Shown here in pieces: positions 1 to 5,220 of a stretch of 6,720 bases of DNA. A model generated the notes under the pieces. It saw nothing but the letters and a program-made list of their open reading frames with translations, did no database searches and was not told the DNA's origin. The first letter of the stretch is position 1. Each line of letters begins with the position of its first letter. The stretch comes from DATNNN01 sp035601815 (GTDB lineage: Bacteria > Pseudomonadota > Alphaproteobacteria > Rhizobiales > Xanthobacteraceae): assembly GCA_035601815.1 (NCBI GenBank), contig DATNNN010000163.1, positions 1 to 6,720 on the forward strand, given 5' to 3'. Both the position numbers and the translations under genes were made by a program.

Positions 1-944
1 CGCTGCTCGGCCGCGCCATCCAGGATCGCTTCCCGCGCTACTACCGCTATTTCTCGATCCGCTCCTTCAACTACGGCGGCGAGTCGATCCGCAACCACAA
101 TCGTCTGCTCGGCGCGGTCCATGGCGTCGACGGCATCAAGACCGGCTTTACCCGCGCCTCCGGCTTCAACCTCGTCACCAACGTGCGCACCGAGGATCGC
201 CATATCCTCGCCGTGGTGCTCGGCGGCCGCACCGGCGGCCAGCGCGACGCCCACATGCGCCAGCTCATCGCCCGCTATCTGCCGCGCGCCTTTGCCGGCG
301 TGCGCACGGCGCCGCGCTTCGCCGAGGCGTCGCAGCCTGACCCCGCCAAGGCGACGGCCGCCGCCGCTCCGCGGCCGCGCCTGCGCGCGGAGCCGGGCTC
401 CAGTGCCCCGATCCGGCCGACTCCCGTCAGGACCGTCATGATCGGAAAGCTCAGCGGCATTCCCGAGCAGCCGAAGCACGAGGAGACGGCGAGCGCGCTC
501 GCCTACTCGACCTTCGCCGCGGTGGGCGCCATGCCGCTGCAGCAGCTCCAGCCCATGCAGGCGACCCCGGTCACCCCGCAGTTCGCGCCCACGCCCCAAC
601 CGATTGCCGTAGTCCCGCCGCCACCCCCCGCGCCCGCGCCGGTGCGCGCCGCGGCAGCGAGCCCGCGCGAGACGATCCCCGCGGCGACGCCCGTGACCCG
701 CGGCGGCTGGCTCATCCAGATCGGCGCTTTCCCGGAGGAGCGCCAGGCGCGCGAGGTGATCGAATCCGCTCGCGAGCACGCAGCGCGCGTGCTCGCCAAC
801 GCCGAGCCGTTCACCGAAAAGACGCGCAAGGGCGCGACCGACCTTTTCCGCGCCCGCTTCGCCGGCTTCGACGAGGGCGGTGCCCGGCGCGCCTGCGATG
901 CGCTCAAGCGTAACGACTTTCCTTGCGTGGCAATGCGCAACTGA
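1..944 (+). CDS. D-alanyl-D-alanine carboxypeptidase (peptidase S11, PBP5/DacF type) with C-terminal SPOR domain, 5'-truncated
   Basis: The reading frame is open from base 3 to the TGA at 942-944 and gives the last 313 residues of a protein whose start lies left of the window. Residues 43-52 read DGIKTGFTRA, the third active-site motif (Lys-Thr-Gly, codons 138-146) of serine D,D-carboxypeptidases. The SxxK and SxN motifs must lie upstream and cannot be checked. After the catalytic domain comes a long Ala/Pro-rich, probably disordered linker with a five-proline run (residues 205-209), then a SPOR domain from W236 (GGWLIQIGAF) to near the C-terminus. By family knowledge the enzyme trims the terminal D-Ala from peptidoglycan stem peptides in the periplasm, and SPOR domains bind denuded glycan at the septum, so a division-site role is inferred. 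The usual PBP5-type beta-rich C-terminal domain is not evident; the linker and SPOR domain take its place. The exact paralogue (dacA, dacC or dacF) cannot be told. Confidence 0.93.
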   Translation, partial: LLGRAIQDRFPRYYRYFSIRSFNYGGESIRNHNRLLGAVHGVDGIKTGFTRASGFNLVTNVRTEDRHILAVVLGGRTGGQRDAHMRQLIARYLPRAFAGVRTAPRFAEASQPDPAKATAAAAPRPRLRAEPGSSAPIRPTPVRTVMIGKLSGIPEQPKHEETASALAYSTFAAVGAMPLQQLQPMQATPVTPQFAPTPQPIAVVPPPPPAPAPVRAAAASPRETIPAATPVTRGGWLIQIGAFPEERQAREVIESAREHAARVLANAEPFTEKTRKGATDLFRARFAGFDEGGARRACDALKRNDFPCVAMRN

Positions 945-950
945 TCGAGA

Positions 951-966
951 CCGGCGGCAACGCCGG
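951..966. terminator. GC hairpin with GCAA tetraloop after the carboxypeptidase gene
   Basis: CCGGCG (951-956) and CGCCGG (961-966) form a perfect 6-bp stem around a GCAA loop, a stable GNRA tetraloop when transcribed from the plus strand. It begins 6 bases after the carboxypeptidase stop, in the 66-bp gap between two converging genes. No T-tract follows, so it is not a standard intrinsic terminator. It may protect or help define the 3' end of the mRNA. The function is inferred from position and stem only. Confidence 0.4.
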
Positions 967-1010
967 CTGTTGGAGGCTCGGAGGGGATGGGAACGCCTGT
1001 GGAGTGGAGT

Positions 1011-1712
1011 TTAGCGATGGCGACGAAGCAGCGTTTCCTTGGCCGCGTTCACCCGCGTGGCGAGATAGGTCGAGCCTCCCTGGTCGGGGTGCAGCCGCTT
1101 CATGAGCGTGCGGTGGGCCCGGCGGATGTCCGCAGCACCCGCGCCCGGCTCAAGGCCGAGTATCTGATAGGCCTCTTCTTCGGTCATCGCACCGCTGCGC
1201 GGCGGCTCGCGGCTCCCCGCGCTGCCGTCGTCCTCGACGTGTTCACGCCAGCCGGGCTCCCGGCGGTCGAGATAAGCTTCGAGTAGCGCGCGGCTCTCGG
1301 CGTCGAGGCCGGCGAGCAGCGAGACCAGCGTCGCCTGATCCAGCGTCTCGAGCGGCACCCCCTCGTACTGCCCGGCGAGGATGCGCCCGCGCATAGCGCC
1401 GGTGTCGTGATCGAGCTCCATCTCGATGAAGGCCGAGCGCACCCGCGAGGTCTGGTTGGAGGAGCGCTTCGTGCGGGCGCCGAAGCCGGCCGGCATCCGC
1501 CACCAGTCGAACAGCGAGAAGGCGAGGAAGCCGAGCGGAACGGCGGCGTAGAAGCGGCCGGTCAACGAAAGGTAGCCGGCGGCACCGAGCGCGGCGACGC
1601 CGCCCGCGACGCGGAGCTGCTTGGAAAGCTTGGCCGGGTCCGCGTCGGCGAACATCCGCGCCGCGTACAGCACGAGGATCAGCACGCCCACGCCGATGAG
1701 AAGCGTCAGCAT
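1011..1712 (-). CDS. Membrane-anchored J-domain (DnaJ-like) protein
   Basis: This 233-residue protein begins with a hydrophobic segment (about residues 2-19) and a second hydrophobic stretch (about 33-68), followed by a charged middle region and a C-terminal J domain from about residue 176. The J domain carries the essential HPD motif at 208-210 (LMKRLHPDQGG) and the helix I pattern EEEAYQILGL. HPD stimulates ATP hydrolysis by an Hsp70 such as DnaK. The Gly/Phe region, zinc fingers and client-binding domain of true DnaJ are absent, so this is a type III J-protein. An N-terminal membrane anchor with the J domain at the very C-terminus resembles mitochondrial Tim14/Pam18 and related alphaproteobacterial proteins. 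The client is unknown. The ATG (1710-1712) lies 4 bp after the stop of the VWA gene, with GGTGAG just upstream as a likely ribosome site overlapping that stop, so the two are probably co-transcribed and translationally coupled. Confidence 0.88.
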   Translation of the reverse strand: MLTLLIGVGVLILVLYAARMFADADPAKLSKQLRVAGGVAALGAAGYLSLTGRFYAAVPLGFLAFSLFDWWRMPAGFGARTKRSSNQTSRVRSAFIEMELDHDTGAMRGRILAGQYEGVPLETLDQATLVSLLAGLDAESRALLEAYLDRREPGWREHVEDDGSAGSREPPRSGAMTEEEAYQILGLEPGAGAADIRRAHRTLMKRLHPDQGGSTYLATRVNAAKETLLRRHR

Positions 1713-1716
1713 CGGC

Positions 1717-2451
1717 TCACCGCATCTGCCCGAGCAGCTTCACCGCGCCGGCGCCGCCCGTGCGCGTCGACAGATCGGCGAGCGCCCGGCGCCCGCCCGC
1801 GGCGAAGGCGGCGGCCGCACGCAAGAGCTCGCGCAATTGGCTCGCCGCTCCGGCGTCGAACGGGCACCATGCCCCACCGGTGAGGCGAGCGATCTCGCGG
1901 AAGGCGCGCTCGGCTATTGCGTCGCCGCCTTCCTGAAACAGAAAGGCGGGCACGCCGAGGAGCGCGAGCTCGCCCGCCTTGGCGCACAGATCGTCGACCT
2001 TCTCCTCCATGGCGTCGCCGACGAACACGAAGGCGTCCACCTTGGCGCGCTTCGCCTCCTTGCGCACGTGCTCGAGCACGCGCCCGATCTGGGTATGGCC
2101 CCCGCGGCAGTCGATCTTCTCCATCAGGCCCTTGAGCCGCGTCGGATCCGACACCCAGCGCGTCGCGCGGCATTCGGCGAGGCCGCGATAGTAGACGAGC
2201 TCCACGTCGAGGCCGCCGACGGCCGCCGTCTCCTCGAACATGGCCGCCTGCAGCTCGCAGGCGAGATCCCAGGTCGGCTGGCGGCTCATGGTGGCGTCGA
2301 GCGCGAAGATCAGGCGTCCCCGCTTGCCGTCGATGCGGGGCCCGAGCGCGCGGGCGCGCTCGACGAACGAATCGATCTCGGCGCGGCGCGAAGCCGGCGT
2401 CTGTTCCGCCCGCGCGGCGGGCGGGCGCGACTGGTTGCGGTCCTTGGCCAT
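1717..2451 (-). CDS. VWA-domain protein, probably cytoplasmic
   Basis: This 244-residue protein has no signal peptide or membrane segment. After a polar, likely disordered N-terminus (about 1-25) it shows a von Willebrand factor A-like fold: beta strand RLIFALD leading to a MIDAS-like motif D52-A-T-M-S56, a glycine-rich turn with a candidate metal-contact threonine (GGHTQIG, T120) and a strand ending in aspartate (FVFVGDAMEE, D146). The usual MIDAS is DxSxS; here threonine replaces the first serine, a conservative change that may still bind Mg2+ or Mn2+. VWA domains mediate metal-dependent protein contacts, often with AAA+ ATPases or in complex assembly, but the partner here is unknown. It lies 67 bp downstream of mipZ and 4 bp upstream of the J-domain gene on the same strand, suggesting one transcript. 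No strong Shine-Dalgarno precedes the ATG at 2449-2451; no in-frame alternative looks better. Confidence 0.85.
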   Translation of the reverse strand: MAKDRNQSRPPAARAEQTPASRRAEIDSFVERARALGPRIDGKRGRLIFALDATMSRQPTWDLACELQAAMFEETAAVGGLDVELVYYRGLAECRATRWVSDPTRLKGLMEKIDCRGGHTQIGRVLEHVRKEAKRAKVDAFVFVGDAMEEKVDDLCAKAGELALLGVPAFLFQEGGDAIAERAFREIARLTGGAWCPFDAGAASQLRELLRAAAAFAAGGRRALADLSTRTGGAGAVKLLGQMR

Positions 2452-2480
2452 GGCGAACCCGAATTTATCAGATCGGGATG

Positions 2481-2518
2481 CGGCCGGCTTGCCGCAAGGG
2501 CCGGCGATAAACCGGCCG
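2481..2518. other. Inverted repeats between mipZ and the VWA gene
   Basis: The 67-bp gap holds overlapping GC-rich inverted repeats. GCCGG-type arms at 2483-2488 and 2501-2505 can fold around CTTG/CAAG with a two-base bulge, while CGGCCGG (2481-2487) can instead pair with CCGGCCG (2512-2518), the latter directly after the mipZ stop. No T-tract follows on the minus strand. It could stabilise the mipZ 3' end or cause partial termination before the VWA gene. GC-rich DNA makes such stems common, so support is weak. Confidence 0.3.
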
Positions 2519-3463
2519 TTACTTGGTGATGAACTCGGGGTCCTCGAGGGGCTCGCCGCTGCGCGCCATCCACTCCGCGCGCGCCGCAGCCCGCCGCACC
2601 CCCCGCTCGTCGATCGACAAGCGCAGCGCCTCGATGAGGTGGCGCACCTCCTGCCCCGCGGTGTGGTGCGACAGGTTCGGCTTCTGGCCGAGCGTGGTTT
2701 CGTCCAGCGTGTCGAGCACGGTCAACCCGCGCAGGAACAGCTCGCGATAGACGACGCGCTCGGAGAATCCTTCCGCCAGGCGAAAGCCCATGCGCCGGGC
2801 GAGCTCGATCAGCCCGTCGGCGAGATTGCGGCTGTTGCGCGTCGGGAACTGCCCGACGCGGTTTTTCATCACGATCCAGTCGGTTTCCTTGGCCTCGACG
2901 ATGCGCCGCTGGCGGCGCGCCTCACGCACCACTTCCGAGTAGTGGCTCGTCGCGGTGACCTCGAAGCTCTCCGGGTCGACGCGCGCGAGCACGTCGAAGT
3001 CGACGAAGGAATCGTTGAGCGGCGTGATCAGTGTGTCGGCCATGGCGTGCGCGAGCCGCATCAGATAGCTGTCGGCCGCTGGCGTATCGATCACCACGAA
3101 GTCGTGGCCATGCTCCACAGCGTTGACGGCGGCCGCGAAAGCGGCGAACTCGGCGGCGTCGTTCTCTTCGATCGAGCGGCCGACGGCGCGATCGATGGCG
3201 TGATGATCGGGCAGCTCGAGCGCAACGCCGATCTTCTTCGCCCACATGCGGCGGTTGACGAGATAATGGGTGAGGCTGCGCTGGCGGCTATCGACGTCGA
3301 TGGTGGCGACCTTCTGCCCGGCCTTGAGCAGCGCCACGATCACGTGCATGGCAGTGGTGGTCTTGCCGGAGCCGCCCTTCTCGTTGGCAAGCACGATGAT
3401 ATGGGCCGAGCGCGGACCCTTGGACGCGCCGTTGACGGCCAACATCGGACGCTCGATACGCAT
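2519..3463 (-). CDS. mipZ: Division-site positioning ATPase MipZ (ParA/MinD superfamily)
   Basis: This is a P-loop ATPase of about 314 residues. Residues 29-36 form the deviant Walker A motif (KGGSGKTT) with the signature lysine of the ParA/MinD family, followed by a DVDSRQR switch-like motif (56-62), Walker B (VVIDTP, 123-128) and the segment PLNDSFVDFD (148-157). DVDSRQR and PLNDSFVDFD closely match Caulobacter MipZ as I recall it and separate it from ParA, MinD and Soj. MipZ binds the ParB-origin complex, forms a polar gradient as an ATP-dependent DNA-bound dimer, and inhibits FtsZ assembly so that division occurs at mid-cell. Start choice: ATG at 3461-3463 has GGTGG a few bases upstream; ATG at 3443-3445, seven codons downstream, is also plausible and gives a protein closer to the Caulobacter N-terminus; a TTG at 3464-3466 is less likely. 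The C-terminal tail past the conserved core is somewhat long. It is divergent from panC and first in a probable operon with the VWA and J-domain genes. Confidence 0.95.
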   Translation of the reverse strand: MRIERPMLAVNGASKGPRSAHIIVLANEKGGSGKTTTAMHVIVALLKAGQKVATIDVDSRQRSLTHYLVNRRMWAKKIGVALELPDHHAIDRAVGRSIEENDAAEFAAFAAAVNAVEHGHDFVVIDTPAADSYLMRLAHAMADTLITPLNDSFVDFDVLARVDPESFEVTATSHYSEVVREARRQRRIVEAKETDWIVMKNRVGQFPTRNSRNLADGLIELARRMGFRLAEGFSERVVYRELFLRGLTVLDTLDETTLGQKPNLSHHTAGQEVRHLIEALRLSIDERGVRRAAARAEWMARSGEPLEDPEFITK

Positions 3464-3491
3464 CAACCACCGACCCGACTTCCCCGTTGAG

Positions 3492-3521
3492 ATTGTGCGG
3501 AGCCCCGAAGCCCAGGGTCAA
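3492..3521 (-). promoter_or_regulatory. Candidate sigma-70 promoter for mipZ
   Basis: Read on the minus strand, TTGACC (3521-3516) is a good -35 element, separated by 18 bp from CACAAT (3497-3492), which matches TATAAT at four of six positions. Initiation would fall near 3485, giving a leader of about 20 bases before the ATG at 3463. The fit is reasonable for an alphaproteobacterial housekeeping promoter, but it rests on sequence match only. Confidence 0.4.
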
Positions 3522-3606
3522 GCGGGGAAGGCATCCGCCGCCGAATTTAATTTACTGGCGACGTTAACGGCGCCCCCGAGGTCTCTCGCGTTGGCATCGG
3601 CTGCGG

Positions 3607-3631
3607 CCGGCTGGTAGGTTTCGCCAGCCGG
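3607..3631 (+). promoter_or_regulatory. Perfect 8-bp stem-loop just upstream of the panC start
   Basis: CCGGCTGG (3607-3614) and CCAGCCGG (3624-3631) are exact reverse complements around a 9-base spacer, extendable by a T-G wobble pair. The 3' arm ends 9 bases before the panC ATG and includes the only Shine-Dalgarno-like bases there (GGA at 3630-3632). In mRNA the stem could hide the ribosome site and limit PanC translation; in DNA it could be an operator. Neither is shown by the sequence alone. Confidence 0.45.
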
Positions 3632-3640
3632 AAACCGCGC

Positions 3641-4507
3641 ATGCCCAAAATCGCCCGTACCGTGAAGGCCTTGCGCGCCGAGGTCGCCCGCTGGCGGCGC
3701 CGGCGCAAGACGGTGGCGCTGGTGCCGACCATGGGCGCCCTGCACGACGGCCATATGTCGCTCGTGCGGCTGGCGCTCAACCAAGCCGACCGGGTGGTCG
3801 TGTCGGTATTCGTGAACCCGGCCCAATTCGGGCCCACCGAGGACTTTGGCCGCTATCCGCGCACGTGGAACGCCGATATGAAGCGCCTCGCGGCAGCCAA
3901 GGTCGACCTCGTCTTCGCTCCCGCGATGCGGGAGATCTACCCGGAAGGCTTCGCCACCCGCCTCGCCCCGGGCGGACCGGCCGTCGCCGACCTGGAGGAC
4001 AGGTTCCGGCCGCACCACTTCGGCGGCGTGGCAACGGTGGTGACCAAGCTCCTGATCGAGACCACGCCCGACTGGGCGTACTTCGGGCAGAAGGATTTTC
4101 AGCAGCTCCTGGTGGTACGCCGCCTCGCCCGCGACCTGGACCTGCCGGTCAAGATCGTGGGCGGGCCCACGGTGCGCGAGAAGGACGGCCTCGCGCTGTC
4201 ATCCCGCAATGTCTATCTATCCCCGACGGAACGCGCGGCCGCACCTGCGCTCCACCGGGCGTTACGGGACAGCGCCAACGCGATCGCCGCGGGCCAACCG
4301 ATAGAGGACGCCATTGCCGCAGGCCGCGCCGCCATCGAAAAAGCGGGCTTCGCACCCGACTATCTGGAAGCGCGCCACGCCGAGACGCTGGCCCCGATCG
4401 CTTCCGTGCAAGAAGGCCCCGTCCGGCTGCTCGCTGCCGCCCGCATCGGCGCCACCCGTCTCATCGACAATGTGGCCGTGAGGGCTAAACGGCGGCGAGG
4501 AAGCTGA
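3641..4507 (+). CDS. panC: Pantothenate synthetase
   Basis: PanC joins pantoate and beta-alanine with ATP, through a pantoyl-adenylate intermediate, to make pantothenate, the precursor of coenzyme A, in the cytoplasm. The 288-residue length is normal for the family. Visible motifs in order are PTMGALHDGH (29-38; the HxGH nucleotide-binding signature with H35 and H38), VFVNPAQF (56-63), HHFGGVATVVTKL (125-137), YFGQKDFQQ (147-155; pantoate and ATP contacts) and KDGLALSSRN (180-189; the KMSKS-like loop region). All key residues are present, so the enzyme should be active. The start is fixed by the conserved N-terminus (MPKIARTVKALR) although the Shine-Dalgarno is weak. panB is not adjacent as it often is. 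The 3' end overlaps the converging small membrane protein gene by 23 bp. Confidence 0.97.
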   Translation: MPKIARTVKALRAEVARWRRRRKTVALVPTMGALHDGHMSLVRLALNQADRVVVSVFVNPAQFGPTEDFGRYPRTWNADMKRLAAAKVDLVFAPAMREIYPEGFATRLAPGGPAVADLEDRFRPHHFGGVATVVTKLLIETTPDWAYFGQKDFQQLLVVRRLARDLDLPVKIVGGPTVREKDGLALSSRNVYLSPTERAAAPALHRALRDSANAIAAGQPIEDAIAAGRAAIEKAGFAPDYLEARHAETLAPIASVQEGPVRLLAAARIGATRLIDNVAVRAKRRRGS

Positions 4508-4682
4508 AGTAGACGACCGCCAAGGCCACGACGGCGAGCGCCGTGGAGACGATCAGCACAGCGCGCATATGGCCGCGATTCTCGCCGGCCCGTGCCTTAT
4601 TCTTGGACAGAACCATGGGAACGCCTTGGTCCCCGACGTTCTGGGCAGGCTCTTCGTAATCTCTGCTCGCGCGTGTGGCCAT
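4485..4682 (-). CDS. Small tail-anchored membrane protein, function unknown
   Basis: This 65-residue protein has a polar, charged N-terminal part (residues 1-40) and a single hydrophobic helix near the C-terminus (about 41-64, AVLIVSTALAVVALAVVYF), preceded by Arg/Lys residues. By the positive-inside rule the N-terminus should face the cytoplasm. I do not recognise a family. A strong ribosome site supports it as a real gene: GGGAG lies 7 bases before the ATG (4680-4682). It is 59 bp downstream of the DUF1489 gene on the same strand and may be in the same transcript. Its last 23 bp overlap the end of panC on the opposite strand. Confidence 0.72.
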   Translation of the reverse strand: MATRASRDYEEPAQNVGDQGVPMVLSKNKARAGENRGHMRAVLIVSTALAVVALAVVYFSFLAAV

Positions 4683-4693
4683 TTGCCTGCTCC

Positions 4694-4708
4694 CGAGGTG
4701 TGTCCTCG
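4694..4708. other. Short hairpin upstream of the small membrane protein gene
   Basis: CGAGG (4694-4698) and CCTCG (4704-4708) form a perfect 5-bp stem with a 5-base loop, directly next to the GGGAG ribosome site of the 65-residue gene. No T-tract follows. It could modulate translation or mark an mRNA end, or be chance in GC-rich DNA. Confidence 0.25.
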
Positions 4709-4741
4709 ATAACGCAGACGCCCCGCAACCCGTTCCCGCGC

Positions 4742-5176
4742 CTAGAGAAGCCCCAGGGAACGCAGCTCGCGCCGCAGTTCCTCCGGCAGCCGTGCCGGGC
4801 TTTTCGCCCCGCGTTTGAGGTCGGCCGGCGCGTCCTTGGCGGCGAGATAGCGCCAGCCCTGGAACGCCCGCACCGGCCGCGGCACCACCGGCACCACCTT
4901 GCCGTCGAGCACCAGGCGGCAGCGCTTGATGCCCTCCTTGTCCACGAACGGCCGGATATCGACGATACGCTCGCGGCAGGCGAGTTCGCCGTGGATCACC
5001 CAGTAGAGCGAGCCGCCCTTGAGCTCATCCGTGCGCTTGGGCTGCATGCGTGTGGTGTGGATGTGCTCGGGCGGCTGCCGGCGCCGACGCTTCTCGGCGA
5101 GCCGCTCCTCGATCCATTCCTCGAGGTCGCGAATGGAATCACAGCCAACGCAAAGCTTGATGAGATGAAGGGGCAT
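4742..5176 (-). CDS. DUF1489 family protein
   Basis: This 144-residue soluble protein begins MPLHLIKLCVGCDSIRDLEEW, the characteristic N-terminus of the DUF1489 family, which I know mainly from alphaproteobacteria and whose function is unknown. The middle holds a strongly basic segment (RLAEKRRRRQ) and a typical block around YWVIHGELACRERIVDI; the C-terminus is basic and helical. Two cysteines (C9, C12) lie in CVGC, but I see no partner pair that would make a metal site convincing. There is no signal peptide or membrane segment. It follows the carboxylase gene by 44 bp on the same strand, so read-through is possible, but an 18-bp palindrome sits directly before its ATG (5174-5176) and could give separate control. 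Confidence 0.9.
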   Translation of the reverse strand: MPLHLIKLCVGCDSIRDLEEWIEERLAEKRRRRQPPEHIHTTRMQPKRTDELKGGSLYWVIHGELACRERIVDIRPFVDKEGIKRCRLVLDGKVVPVVPRPVRAFQGWRYLAAKDAPADLKRGAKSPARLPEELRRELRSLGLL

Positions 5177-5178
5177 GG

Positions 5179-5196
5179 GTCTGTTCTAGACCAGAC
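5179..5196. promoter_or_regulatory. 18-bp near-perfect palindrome before the DUF1489 start (operator-like)
   Basis: The plus-strand sequence GTCTGTTCTAGACCAGAC is a dyad centred on TCTAGA (5185-5190), with 5-bp outer arms GTCTG and CAGAC; only one symmetric pair (5184/5191) fails to match. It ends 2 bases before the DUF1489 start codon, overlapping where the ribosome site should be. A continuous dyad with no loop suits a dimeric repressor site better than an RNA hairpin. The binding protein is unknown. Confidence 0.45.
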
Positions 5197-5220
5197 GCGG
5201 CGCGACTTCACCCCCTGCCG

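Larger units (their letters stand above)
3464..3640. promoter_or_regulatory. Divergent mipZ-panC intergenic region
   Basis: This 177-bp gap is the longest non-coding stretch of the window and must hold the promoters of two divergent transcription units. It contains an AT-rich patch (3544-3567) that stands out from the GC-rich surroundings, including two TTAA words at 3547-3550 and 3564-3567 and the 8-bp palindrome CGTTAACG (3562-3569). On the plus strand TTGGCA (3591-3596) with TAGGTT (3615-3620) at 18 bp is only a weak panC promoter candidate. Binding proteins cannot be named from this. Confidence 0.5.

Noticed and set aside
183..944. Separate SPOR-domain gene starting at the ATG at 183
   Set aside because: The same frame is open upstream to the window edge and encodes the KTG motif region of the carboxypeptidase, so the SPOR domain belongs to that longer protein.
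1621..2529. 302-codon open frame on the plus strand
   Set aside because: Shadow of the VWA gene and the start of the J-domain gene; composition is typical of an antisense frame and no motif is seen.
3464..3466. TTG start for MipZ
   Set aside because: An ATG follows immediately at 3461-3463 and another lies at 3443-3445; either is more likely.
2240..3490. 416-codon open frame on the plus strand
   Set aside because: It lies antisense to mipZ and the VWA gene, whose protein motifs are unmistakable. Its translation is Arg/Ala/His-rich with no recognisable domain. Long antisense open frames are expected in GC-rich DNA.
3547..3567. Canonical CtrA box
   Set aside because: The two TTAA words are 13 bases apart instead of the 7 of TTAA-N7-TTAA, so it is reported only as an AT-rich patch.
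3518..4018. 166-codon open frame on the minus strand opposite panC
   Set aside because: panC motifs on the plus strand explain this DNA fully; the antisense translation shows no domain.
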